This document shows, one piece after another, positions 34,936-56,300 of a DNA stretch of 64,000 nt. The notes beneath the pieces were generated by a model. The model saw only the letters and a program-made list of their open reading frames with translations. It did no database searches and was not told the DNA's origin. The stretch is taken from the NCBI RefSeq assembly GCF_037893015.1, contig NC_133665.1, positions 105,305,937 through 105,369,936 on the forward strand, given 5' to 3'. Each line of letters begins with the position of its first letter. The first letter of the stretch is position 1. The translations under genes were made by a program, and so were the position numbers. The stretch is from Macrotis lagotis. Its lineage: Eukaryota; Chordata; Mammalia; Peramelemorphia; Peramelidae.

Positions 34936-36394
34936 CCACCCTTTGCTAGATGGTAGATGAAATTGAAAGCCTTAGAAAGATAAAGAATTGATGTACCTGG
35001 GAGGGAAATCAGGAAAACAGGTAGACAGTTGGATTTAGGGGAAAGAAAATGAGTTCTATAAGAGGAACAATTTCTGTTATGCAAAGTGAACTCCTAACTT
35101 CTATTCCAACTCTTCTTGGTTCTGGGTCTATGAGAAAGCCAGGTGTATGTGTATGAGCACGCTTGACAGAGACAATTTCTAGCTGCCTCAGTTTTCTCAA
35201 CAGAGAGAGTCAGGCATGTACAGGAAGGGGCCAAGGCCTCATTTAATATTAATGTTCCTAAACAGGACCACTCCAGCTTAACCCAACCACAGACCTTGAG
35301 CTGATGCACATAACAAGGCCACTGCAGACAAGGCTATTCTACCTCACTAAGCTAAGATGTTCCATTGTGCCCGGCAGAGGCAACACATAAAGGAGTTGAC
35401 TTGGCATTCTGTCAGTCAGTCACTGCTGGATAAAGGAACATTGATTAAACAATACCATTCACTTAGCACTGTGGTGTACATAAAAAATCAAAACAGTTAC
35501 CAGGCTTAAAAAAAGTCCAGATGTCTTGAATGATGCCAGTTGCCAATGGACTGTTGTGGTTAAAGCTCAGTAAGCATGTCAGTGTAATTGGATCACATAA
35601 AGGTAGTAAGTCAGGCAGGAAGAGGCTAGTTTGTGAACATCTGTAAATACCAAAGGACTTTATATTTGGTCCTGGAGATAACAGGGAGACAAACTGAAGT
35701 TGATTAACTATTAACTCAAGACTGTACAACCAGTTGATTGACTAATCAAGTATAGTTGATTATAAGTCAGACCTACTTAAAAAAACAAACTTTAAAATCC
35801 CTTGATCTAAAACCCTTAAAAATCCACTTATTTTAAAATTTTGAGTTCCAAATTCTTTCTCCCTCTCTGTTCAATGAGAAGAAAAGCAACATGATATCAA
35901 TTATACATGTAAAATCATGTAAGTTAGACCTATGCTTAAGGAAAATTACTTTGGAAGCTATGTGGAGAATAAATTGGGGTAGGGGAAAAACTTGTGAGAA
36001 TGAGCAGCATATTTGTAAAACCCTGGTCTCCAGGAAGAAACTTTCAGGAAGAATGATTTAGTTCCCAACTTCTGATAAAATCACCATAAAAATAATTCAA
36101 AGCAGAAAGGGCCACACTTTAACATCTGCATGGAAAATGTATTGAAGTTTGGTATATTCAGAACCCCAGTGGTATGTTTGTCTGCTTCCTGCTCTGTCTA
36201 TCCTTTATTTGGTGCCAGGAGAAGTACTGTTAAGGACCACGGAATACTTGAGAGTTAAGAAACAAATATGAAACTCTCTTCCAAAGAGGAGGTAGACATT
36301 CAGAAAAGGAAGCAGCAACTGTCAAGGAATGGGGATGGGAGTCACATGAAAAATCTAAAAGAATCAGAGGAAAGAGAGGAATCCTGGTGCTCAG

Positions 36395-36687
36395 AGCTGT
36401 AAGTAGGACTTCAAGACCTTGACATTAGGGAGGCGATGCCATGACAAGCACGTGATTTGGATTGGAGTGAATCACCCGTCTTACTTTCTCCTTCAGAGCC
36501 ATCTGAGTCCAGGGGCCAGATATGGAACAGGACAACTGGAGATGGCCCTGGATACAAGTTAATCAGGGTTAAGTGATTTGTCCAAGGTCACAAACCTAGT
36601 AAGAGTATCTTGAGACTCGGATTCCAACTCCCATCCTCCAGACTCCAGGGCCAGTACTCTTAACCCACTGCACCACCTAACTGCCCT
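36395..36687 (-). mobile_element. older marsupial SINE, same family as 6565-6865
   Basis: Shares gatgccatgacaagca, tttctccttcagagccatct and a tRNA-like antisense end (ctgcaccacctaactgccct). It is longer and better preserved than the first copy. The family name is uncertain. Confidence 0.65.
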
Positions 36688-37274
36688 TAGGGTAGAACCT
36701 GACTCAGGTTAATAACTTTAAGTTTAGGTTTGGTGCTTGAACGAAATGAGACATTCATAGATTGTTCAACAGTTAACAAAAGTGTCAAGAGAAGAAAAAA
36801 AATGGAAATGGAGACTCAGAAGTGCCACATCTCAAACCACACAATTATAAAAATTATTAGGGATCAGTTAATTGTCAAAATAATTTGGTAGTGGTTAAAA
36901 AATAGATATTGATCAGTTTGATAGATTCAGGATCCAAAACATGGAACAAATATACATAGCAATCTAGTATTTGATAAACACAAAGGCTTGAAAGGGCACT
37001 TGTTTTTTCTCCCCAATTAGAATGTCAATGCTACATCATCATAACATCCCTTTCCAAATGTTCACATTGTTAAAGTTTCTCTAGATTTTTGTACTTGTAT
37101 TTTCAAAGTTCTACCTCAGCCCTGTCTTTTCATCAGAAATACTTGAAGTCCTTTATTCCATTAAAGATCCTTTCCCATTTCCTTCTGTGACTCAAGATTT
37201 GCAGGGAAAGTTGGGCTTGATTGTAAGCTACCAACTTTTTTTTTTCAAAATAGTTTATTCCAAGATATCTGTTC

Positions 37275-37429
37275 ATTTTTTTTAAGTTTTTGCAAGGCAA
37301 ATTGGGGTTAAGTGGTTTGCCCAAGGCCACACAACTAGGTAATTATTAAGTGTCTGAGACAGAATTTGAACCCAGGTACTCCTGACTCCAGGGCCAGTGT
37401 TTTATCCACTATGTCACCTAGCCACCCCC
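37275..37429 (-). mobile_element. WSINE1-like SINE
   Basis: Antisense copy with gcaaggcaaattggggttaa and end cacctagccaccccc. Confidence 0.88.
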
Positions 37430-38108
37430 GGCATTTTCTTTTCAATTCTTTCCTCCAGAGCTTGTATTTCCTTAAAAAAAAAAAATTCTTGTAATTCGTT
37501 TTTTTTTTTAATCTCTTGCTTCATTTCTTCTTTGAATCTCTGCTTGCTATCTTTATACTTTTTTCTTTTGGGTGATTACCTAGATTTGCAATAATTTATG
37601 ATTGTTTTCTTCTTATTCATTTCTCCAGCATTAGTTCCTGAATTGGAACTTCATGCTTAGGCCAGGGTCCAAACTGGTGTGCTTTTGGGTATCACGGCTA
37701 ACCCTGTTTGATCTTGCCCTAGATCCCTCGGATTCCTGCACTGACTTCTTCCTTCTAGGGTTAGATCCCTTTGGATCTTTGAGATTCAGAGTAATGCATC
37801 TCCAGGTTCTTCTATAGCATCTCAGGACAAGGTGCTAGACTTTGAAGTCCCAGGATGTTCTGGTTCTGCCTAGCTTTACTGTTGGTTAATGCCAAAAATC
37901 ACACTGCTGCTGTTTTAACAGGGATTTCAAGTTTCTTATTCTCCTTATTTCCTTTCCCAGTACCCTTTCAGTGCAAAATGCTACTCTTGCTGCCTCCTAA
38001 CAGTGTTCTGTTGGTAATACACGTCTCTGCCCCATAACTTGTCTGGCTGATAGTTCCTTTTTTTTTAATTGTCCATAGACTTTTTGGAGTAGGTATCTCT
38101 TCTAGCTT

Positions 38109-38250
38109 TTTTTTTGCAAGGCAAATGGGGTTAAGTGGCTTGCCCAAGGCCACACAGCTAGGTAATTATTAAGTGTCTGAGACTGGATTTGAACCCAGGT
38201 ACTCCTAACTCCAGAGCTGGTACTTTATTCACTGTGCCACCTAGCCGCCC
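38109..38250 (-). mobile_element. WSINE1-like SINE, followed by a second shortened copy
   Basis: Full-length antisense copy flanked by ctcttctagctttttt-type repeats (about 38097 and 38251). A second antisense copy with its middle missing follows at about 38266-38345. Confidence 0.82.
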
Positions 38251-38550
38251 CTCTTCTAGCTTTTTTGATTTTTTTTTTGGCAAGGCAATTTGGACTCAGT
38301 TCTTCCCGACTCCAGGGTCCGTGCTCTATTCACTAGCTGACCCCATTTACAGCTTTTTATTCTGTTTGGATCAATAGCCTGATGCCAAAGGTTTTTGTTG
38401 CAGTAGGTGGAGAACATCAAGAAGCTATTTTGCCCAGTATTGTTTAATGTTTTTATCAGTGAATGGAAGGCAGAGATGACATTTTTATCCCTTCTCTAGA
38501 TAACAAAAGTGAGATTTAAAAAGAGCTTGACAAGGTAGACTAGGGCTGTC

Positions 38551-38716
38551 CAACCTTGCTTTTTAAAAATTTTTATTAAAACAACAGATAATATGATTAG
38601 CCATTTTAGTGAGAGCTCTGCAGTAGCTCAGTTTCATTTACTAAAGCATTTAAGTATACCCACAGGGGGCCGAATAAAATTGAATTCAGGCCACATCTGG
38701 CATTTTGAACAGCCCT
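38551..38716. mobile_element. hAT-type MITE relic
   Basis: The ends are imperfect inverted repeats: agggctgtccaac at the left and ttgaacagccctg at the right. Inside is cacagggggccgaataaaat and aggccacatctggca, a run shared by mammalian Charlie-type non-autonomous elements. Degraded flanks (gtagact/gatagacc) may be the 8-bp duplication. Confidence 0.65.
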
Positions 38717-41449
38717 GAGATAGACCATTAGGCTAAACTGAATAAGATAAAGTATCATCGTTAATACTCCAGTTCAAAAACCAACTTCAGAAGTTGGTTG
38801 TTGTGGCTGAACAAAGTTTGTCTTAAAATTGTAGTGGAATGCTGTGTTTAATGAATTGTGTTATGGTGGCCAACAACGGTAATATAATTTTAGGTCATAT
38901 TAAAACCAGTTGTGCTTTTAAGACTAAGATATTAGAATCAAAGGTTTAGTTAGCTGGAACCTAGTTTCTCTAGGTCTACTCCCTCATTTTACAGAAGAGG
39001 AAATCAAAACTAAGTAAAGTGACATGCTCAAGGTCAAAACTGGCCTCTGAACCAGGTCCCCATGCTATGAAATATAGAGCACTTTGGATCACTGTGGTCC
39101 ACCATGGTCAGAACATCTTGAGCTCAAGTGAATAAGCTTGCCAGAGCAAGGCAAGCAAGATACCAAAGGACCTCAAGTTCATGCTATGTAAGCCATAGTT
39201 GAAAGCAGTGGAAGTGGAAAAGCTTGAGAAGACATGAAAGACATAACATCGGAATTTAAAGGGCTACCTTATGATCAGGGAATTAGGCTTCTTGATGGCC
39301 TCATTCAGAAAAATTAGGATGAGTAGAAGTTGCTTAGAGGCAAATTTAAACTTGAGATAAGGAAACAAATTCCTAATAATAATAACCTAAAAAGCATAAG
39401 AGAATGATGAACAAATGAATGATAAAATGTCTATTACACATTTACTATTTGCCAGGGGAGATATGAATACAAGCAAGATACTTCTTGCTCTCAACAAACT
39501 TACATTCTAATGGGGAAAGACAATGCATAAAGGGGAGGAAAAGGGGGGAATGTACCCATAGTGACATGGTTTGGAAATGTACAGGAAGTGCTTTGGACCA
39601 TAGGATATGTTGAAAGTTTACTTATCAGAACCTCAAATGGTTCCAAGGAGAGAGCAAGATTGATTTGGGTAGCTGGTTCTCTCTCATGAAGTCTTGATGA
39701 CCACTTTTTATTTGATGTAGAAGGAATTACACTTCCTTTACAAGATGCCTTTAAGCAAGATCCTCTGATATTGTAGAAAGAATGGACTTGAGCCAAGAGC
39801 AGTCAAGTTCAAAGTCTGGCTTACCAGTTAAGTCTGGGAAAAACCACATTCTTGGTCTCAAATTTCAGTATCTGGAAAATGGGAATATTACTTCCAATCT
39901 CAACCAGTTACTTGTCAAGTATTGTCCATGTTCCAGGCAGATTCTTAAGAGATAAAATTAAAGGCGATAATATGTGTTTATATAGATTTATGAAATACAG
40001 GATGAAGCATTTGTGGGAAGGGCACTAGCAACTGTGGGATCAGGAAAGGATTCTTTTAAAAACTCATTTGAGCAAAATTTCATATATGGAATCGATTCAA
40101 AGGTGTGAAGACTGGAGATGGAAAAGCAATAAGGCTAGTTTGGCTGGAGTAATATTGGGAAGAAAGGTTATGAAATGCTACAGAGAACTTTTTTTTTGAT
40201 CGTAGAATAGGGAGATGAAAGTTACATTAAAAAAAAATCCAAATTTTTTTTTGGCAGAATGTGGAAAATAAATTGGAATAAGGAGAAAGACTGGGAGGCT
40301 GTTGGAATAGTTCAAGCTAGCCTTGATCAGGATTGAACTAAGGTGTTGGCTTTAAGGGGACAAAAGAGATGTTAAAAAGGTAAAAATGTAAAATTTGGTA
40401 ACTCATGGGAGGGGAAAGATGAGCTTACTTGACATGATTTTGCTATGCTTATAGAACAGTTCTAGAAAGTTTGTAAGTCAAGTCCTAGACTCACTGCCTT
40501 ATTAGATTCTTCTGCTTAATTCCTTAAGAAGGATAGTCTTTCAACTCTTAACTCTCCTCGTGATCAAGTGTTTTGCTTATAGCAGACAATATATATAACT
40601 TAAGTTATGTTTGCTAAATTTAAATGACTCCCTAACTTGAAAGGACTTAAGATTCCAAAACACATTATCTTTGGTCTGCCTCCAGGACCCAAAACATGTT
40701 AGCTAAAGGCTTTTTACCCTCAAAGCAATTTCCCTCCCAGGGACAGCGGACTAAGTCATATGTTGTTGCTAGCTTCAATCTAGCTGCATATTTATCTCAG
40801 AATAGTACAAAACATTACTTTTGATAATTTCTATTTCCTTTTTCATGTCTTGGGAAGGTTAACACTATCCCCACCCCCATCCTCAGAACGAGCAAGAACT
40901 CATTGCTAGACTGATACCCACTGAAGGGCCAGAGAGGGAAGTAAAAGTGCTTGTGAACTTGATGTGTGTATGGGAGGACATCTCATCAATTTTGACATCA
41001 CAGACTAGTTCTGCTGTTTTGCCAATTATTAATCATCAGGAACATATGACTAAGGGATGAATTATAAGCCAAAAAAAGCTGGCAAGGGTAGTGCAGAGTC
41101 TAAATTGTTTTTAATGGAAGCAATGGCTGGTTTTAGTGGGATGAGGAAAAATGATCATTTTTGTTTAAACCTCTCCCTTTCCCTTCTGAGAAAATGGTGG
41201 TCACAAATACCATCCTAACTTTTTTAGAAGGTGATCTCTGGCTAGCAGGTCACTAGCTGGGCTATTTATGTACTCACGTCTTACTCCTATTTTTTGTGTT
41301 TGTCTTTGATTTTTTTCCTTCTCCCACATTTCCAAATATAATGAACAATTTAGGCACTTCAGTGGTTTTACCTCTTCCCCTCCTCTAATAAACTGCCACT
41401 CACCTTTTACTTATCTTTCCTTCTCCTCTATTGATCATTCTAAATGCTA

Positions 41450-41640
41450 GGTAATTTTTCTCAAGACAATACATTTGGTCATGTTGCTCCACTTCAGTAA
41501 TTCCCAATTGTTTCCCAAGAAATTTAGGGCCTTCTTCCTTCTGTAATATTTCATTTGCAACTCTAAACAAAGTATAGTATAGTTATTTTCCTACTGATGT
41601 CCAAGTCTTTTCCTTCTCAACTCCATGATGACAAGGCTCC
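41450..41640 (+). mobile_element. LINE-2 relic
   Basis: Pattern atttggtcatgttgctccac, ttcagtaattcccaattgtt and tttagggccttcttcc resembles the L2 3' region. Confidence 0.55.
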
Positions 41641-41789
41641 GGTTTTACTTAAGCTCTGATTAATACAGAATTCTAGATATAGAAGACATCACTAAGCCAT
41701 TGAAGTTAGCCTATCTCAAGTTTGTCCTGGGACACCCCCTCATCTGCCACTGCTGGCCTAGAGGAGTGAGCGAGACAAACACCAGGATA

Positions 41790-42962
41790 CAGGAAGTTTA
41801 GAAAACTGCCTTTATTCTATTAGTAGTTGGAAAAAATTAAATGATACAGAAAAAAGTTTAGTCAGTTGGAGAAGAATGAGAAGTTCCAAGGGGGACTTTG
41901 GCCACCAACAAAGAGAATGGGTAGTAACTCCTCACTAATTAAGAGGAGTCACCACTTATAAGAATAAGAAATAAAGAAACATTGACTATACCAGGATGCT
42001 GCAACTTGAGTTCAGATAAATCACTCCAAACATCTGAATCATTGAGTTGCCTTGGGGTGGAACCAATTCCCCTTTCACTGAACCCTGCTCTAAGGGACAA
42101 GGGTAGACACCGGAGTATATTGTGCAGAAAAGGAACTACTAATGGCTGTCATTCTCTGAAGAAACTGACAAAAGGGGATTTCAAATGTTTTCCCATCTGA
42201 CTTTATGTTCAAATGTTCTTTCTTAAAAAAAAAAAGAAAAAAAAAAAACAAAAAACCCCACCAAAACCCCAAAGAGACCTTTTGGAGAGATAACAAATAT
42301 CAGTATTAGGAAATCCAATTATACAAAAAAATACTACATCTAAGCTGGGGTAGATATATTTATTTTTGGTAACATACATTAAGTGGCACTAATTACACAG
42401 TAACTCTAAGGTAACTAACATGAAACCACAGAACTGTAGCTTTGCCACAGTTGCATGGGGACCTGCTGTCTCATTGCTGGTCCCATTTTCAAACAATTGA
42501 ATAATACCCCAGAGCTATACCAATAAAAGCCTTAGAAGAGGTCCTGCTCTGAAGTGACTCATATTGATTCCCCAGAGGGCCCTGCAGCTAACAGCAACAG
42601 GACATGTTAGGTATAAAAGTAGTTAAAGCCCAATTCACAAAAGTTATCACCTTTTTTCTTTCTAGAAAGAAGCAAGAAGTTAAGAATTCCCTTGAATTAG
42701 TGCCAGATGTGCTGGTTGGGAGAATGAAGAAGGTTATTAAGAGTAATGTCAGAGGGACTCTGGTGTGCACAGATGTATTGGACACAGACTGTCATTAAAC
42801 AATCATGGTTGGCTTCTAAATACTGGTAGCAAGATGATTTCTGATTTGTAAATCTCTTAAAGTAAATTATAGATAAATGAAAAAGGCCAGTAATCATACA
42901 CTAAGATTAATAAACAGCACTTCAAAAATTAACCGAGTGAGGACTTGGGCTTTTCACTGTGT
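41790..42962 (-). other. RHOA: RHOA 3' untranslated region
   Basis: About 1.17 kb from the stop codon to the distal cleavage site. Several blocks agree with the human RHOA 3'UTR as I remember it: TTAATCTTAGTGTATGATTA just after the stop, GTGCCACTTAATGTATGTTA, CCAAAAATAAATATATCTAC, and the final stretch around AATAGAATAAAGGCAGTTTT. No transposon has landed in it. It probably carries microRNA and RNA-binding-protein sites, but I cannot name specific ones. Confidence 0.85.
41811..41816 (-). terminator. RHOA: RHOA distal poly(A) signal AATAAA
   Basis: tttatt on the plus strand in the conserved end block TAGAATAAAGGCAG. Cleavage is expected near 41790. A second AATAAA at 42359-42364 could serve as a proximal site giving a 3'UTR of roughly 600 nt. 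Confidence 0.85.
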
Positions 42963-52378
<9,416 letters not shown>

Positions 52379-52663
52379 TTATTTTGTTGCTTAGAACCTG
52401 TAGCACATACAGAAACATGGTCACTAATGCATGCAGGGTAGGAAAAGGGAAATGAAAAGAGCCGCCTCATCTTCAGATCATAAAATCATTCTGATAGGTA
52501 GCCTGGGAATTTGTTACTTGCCCTAAAATATAGGGATTAAATCATCTTAAAATCAATATGGATTTTTCAGACAGGTTGAAATTAAATGTTATCATTAGTC
52601 AGCAATATATAATTAGGACTGGAATAGAGTAAATGAGTAAATAGAGGAACACAATCTAATTCT

Positions 52664-52836
52664 CATTTTTAATGTTGTTCAGTTGTTTGACCCTTTGTGA
52701 CTCCATTTGAGGTTTTCTTGGCAGAGATAGTAGAATGATTTCTCAGGGACACATAGCTACTAATGGTCTGAGGCTGGATTTGAACCTTCTGACCCCAGGT
52801 CTGGCACTCTCTGCACTGAACAACTAAGTTGCCCTC
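52664..52836 (-). mobile_element. marsupial SINE with RTE-like 3' tail
   Basis: The antisense tail (gttgttcagttgtttgaccc, tttgtgactcc, ggttttcttggcagagatag) matches the reverse of the 61638-61892 tail, followed by a tRNA-like body (gaggctggatttgaa). Confidence 0.7.
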
Positions 52837-52914
52837 AACACTCCTTTTTTAGGAGTAAGAACATATTAAAATTCACTTTCTAAAGTCACTTCTTTTCCCA
52901 TCAATAGACACAAC

Positions 52915-53105
52915 ATACGTGGCAACTAAGTGATTCCACTGATAGAACAAAGGGCCTGCACTCAGGAAGCTCAAAGTTCCAAGACCGAATTCAGGCACTT
53001 AACAGCTGTCCTACCTTAGGCAAGTCACTTAAGACATTTGCCCCAATCTATAATCTTTACTCATTTGTTTCCTCATTTGTAAAATGGGGATAATAGCAGC
53101 ACATT
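52915..53105 (+). mobile_element. MIR-like CORE-SINE relic
   Basis: Pattern ccaagaccgaattcaggcac, ctaccttaggcaagtcactt and gtttcctcatttgtaaaatg, then gggataatagcagc. Confidence 0.55.
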
Positions 53106-54187
53106 ATCCGGCACAAAAAAAGTGATATTGAATTCTGGCTATAAATGTATTTTACAGTCTGCTTATCCAGTCCTTAGCTAACAAATAATGCCAATAATAT
53201 TATATAAAAGGTCAGGCCAAGGAGAAGGAAAAAAGCTTGAGCTATATGGAGCTGAGCTTCTCTGCTGCCCTCATTCTCTGAAGATGGGTAAAGCCCAGGT
53301 CAGACCACTTTCCTAAACATTTCCCAAGGGAGTTTTCTTAGGGAAGGAAGGTGAGGTCTAAAGGAGGTTTAAGAGAAATGACTACAATGAAATTGACACC
53401 CTTGAAGAATTGAATTCTTTCCAATCAAGTTGAACATTATGATATCTAGGAAAGTCTGAAATAATCTGGTTTTATGGACTGTGATATAGTGGAAGAAACC
53501 AAGAATCTATAGTCAGAAAAACCTGGATTTAAATTGTGGCTGTGATATTGGCTAGTTGTGCAAGCAAAAGAAACACACCTCTTTAAACCTAAGTTTGTCT
53601 ACCTATAAAAAATAAGAATAACATTAGCCTCACAGGGATCTTTTTGTAAGGCTTTACATGAGATAAAATATTCAAAACCCTAAATATGAACTATTATGCA
53701 GAGCTGCTTAAATTGAAATACACAAAACCAGAACAGAAGTGACATCCTGTTCTAATAAAAAATCATTAACAGCAAGATCTCCAAGTATCAGCTGAAGGCC
53801 TACTTAATTTTTTTGATTTGAGTTTCATACACTGTGCTGGGAGAGGAACAAGGAAGGTAAGGGGGAGAAAAGTACATCTTTTAAAGCCCCCAGAGTTGTT
53901 GTGACAGATAATGATAAATCCAGGCTGAGGGTCCAGTCCAGTTCTAACAATTACCAGCTGTGTGACAAAGCGTATTAACTCCTTTTTTCCAAAGCTTCAG
54001 CAGTTCCTTAGTTAAAATACATATAATGGAACTCATTTCACAAGGGAGATTAAGAAGAAAGCATTTTATATGAATTATTTTTATTAGAGCTCTTCATGAG
54101 GACAGAAAGATCGCATGTCAAGGGAAGGTAAAGCAAATTCCCATTATTGAAGTAATACAACTTGATTTCCTATAGAGGAAATCTAAA

Positions 54188-54362
54188 GTCGGGGATGGGA
54201 ACCTTTTTCCTGCCAAGGGCCATGTGGCTATTTATAACATCATCCTTGGACTATATCTGGGCAAACTCTTAAAAAAGTACTCAGATTTATTCAATTTTGA
54301 GTCCTGTCTGTAGCTGCCTTGGCTGTGCCAGACCAATACTATGGGCTGGAGGTTCTCAGTTT
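54188..54362. mobile_element. hAT-type MITE relic
   Basis: Left end ggggatgggaacctttttcc, then tgccaagggccatgtggcta and ttataacatcatccttggac. Right end gggctggaggttctcag, which inverts the left end imperfectly. This is the pattern of a mammalian/marsupial Charlie-type non-autonomous hAT. Confidence 0.65.
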
Positions 54363-54859
54363 TTGAGCATATTCTAGAATCCTAAAAAAAGAGCTTGTGA
54401 AAGGGTGGAGTCTTCTGTAACTTCTCCAGCTTACGATTCTTTTCTTCCTTTCTTTCAAAGCTTATTGTGCACTTAGTCCCAGACAATTCAAGACTGAAAT
54501 GTCTCCCCATTAACTATAAATTTACTAAAGGATGCATTTCTTTTTATGCTCCCAAAACACCTTATTGGGAACACTGTAAATATACAATAACACCTGTGCA
54601 CTGTATCTATCACATTTAAAAACTAGAAGCAGAAAAAGAATACATAGGTATGATGTAGTAGAAAGACACTGGAATTGAGGGGAAAATGTGTTCAAATCCT
54701 ATTCAGATAAATTTCTTACTGCATCTTTTCCCAGTGAGTCATCCTCTTGTAAGTAAAGAAGTGAAGGGGGAGAGGAAGGTCCATAATATTAACCCATTTA
54801 AAAAAAAATAAAGTTACATACCCCCCCCACAGTCATCCACCTCAGGAAAGAGCAGGGGC

Positions 54860-55905
54860 GAGCAATTGAAAAATGGTCAAAAGTTATGAACAGATAGATG
54901 AAATCCAAGTTATTTATAGTCATATAAAAATGTTCTAATTCAGTATTAGTTTTAGGTTTTCACAAGGCAATGGGGTTAAGTGGCTTCTCCAAGGCTGCAC
55001 AGCTAGGTAATTATTAAGTATCTGAGGCTGGATTTGAACTCGGGTACACCCGACTCCAGGGCCAGTGCTCTATCTACTGCACCACCTAGCCACCCCTCTC
55101 ATTCATTATTGAATAGAGAAATATAAATTAAAACAATTCTGACCAATTTACATCTATATATTAGCTAATATGGCAGAAAACAAACAAACACTGGTGGGAA
55201 AGTGAGAAAACTGAGTCACTAATGTACTGTTCATAGTTTATAAACTGATCCAACCATTCTGGAGAACAATTTGGAACATGGCCAAAAGGCTATAAAACTG
55301 TGCCTTCAACTCAGCAGTTCCACTACTGTTAGTTCTATACTCCAAAGAAATTTAAAAAAAAAAGGGGGGGGGGGTAAAAGGACCTATATGTAAAAAAATT
55401 ATAGCAGATCTTTCTGTGATGACAAAAATTGGAAACTGAGGGAATGTGCCCTTCAAATAGGGAATGGTTAAACAGGTTGTGACATATGATTGTGATGGAA
55501 TACTACTCTATTGCTCTGTGCTCTAAGAAATGATAAGCAGTATACTTTTAGAAAAAACTGGAAAGACTTGCAATATTATACTATAATCAACTATGAATGA
55601 CTTAGTTATTCTCAGAAGTACAAAGATCTGAATGACAGCAGACAATTCTGAATGACTTATAAAAAATACTATCCACTTTTAGAGAAAGAACTGTTGGCAT
55701 CTGATTGCTGATAGAATACTATTTTTCTGTTATTTTTTTGGGAGGCTGCTTTCTTTTACAACATGATTACTAGAAATGTTCTGCATGACTGCACATATAC
55801 AATCTACATCAAATTGCTTGCCTTTTCAATGAGGAGGGGATTAAGGTGAAAGAGAATTTAGAACTCAAAACTGTGAAAAACAAAAATACTTTAAAAAGAT
55901 AGATT
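54860..55905 (+). mobile_element. L1/HAL1-type 3' end split by a SINE
   Basis: L1 3' blocks (gcaattgaaaaatggtcaaa, agttatttatagtcatataa; then caaccattctggagaacaat and ggaaactgagggaatgtgcc) continue on both sides of the SINE at 54948-55097. It is diverged and related to 11230-12023. Confidence 0.7.
54948..55097 (-). mobile_element. WSINE1-like SINE inside an L1-type fragment
   Basis: Antisense copy, cacaaggcaatggggttaag to ccacctagccacccc, with its insertion point inside the older L1 3' end. Confidence 0.88.
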
Positions 55906-55919
55906 TCTTATCTCTTCTT

Positions 55920-56300
55920 TGGGGTGACAGATTGAATATGTTAATTTTACATTGTTTTGCTTATTTTGTTGTTCTTTCCTTTTATATTGTAGTCATCATT
56001 GTGTCCTAACTTCATTTTTCAGCAGTTTTATCAAATGGCAATATTCCATAATATTCACAATTTAACTATTTCTATTATAAAAAGTGTTGCTTTTTCTCCA
56101 TGAAGTTCTTGAAGTATATGCCTAGGAATAGAACCTCTGGATCAAAAAGAGATGGGTATTAGCATTCTTTGCATGACAGAATGTTTTTTCTAGAATAGTC
56201 ATATCAATTCACAGCTCTACGAACAAATGCATTAGTGTACCTACCTCTCTTTCCTCCAATCCCTCCAACACCGACTATTTCAACTTTTTTGCCATCTGAT
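55920..56300 (-). mobile_element. decayed L1-type 3' fragment, antisense
   Basis: Blocks such as aacctctggatcaaaaagag and ttcacagctctacgaacaaa are the reverse of the ccagcaat...ctctccagaa region seen in the other L1 3' ends. Strongly diverged. Confidence 0.45.

Larger units (their letters stand above)
33200..41790. other. GPX1-RHOA intergenic region
   Basis: About 8.9 kb lie between the GPX1 promoter and the RHOA 3' end, with no gene recognised. It holds a (CA)n run, at least four SINEs, MIR/L2 relics and a hAT relic. I see nothing nameable in about 35100-36390, 36700-37240 and 39070-41440. Confidence 0.75.
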
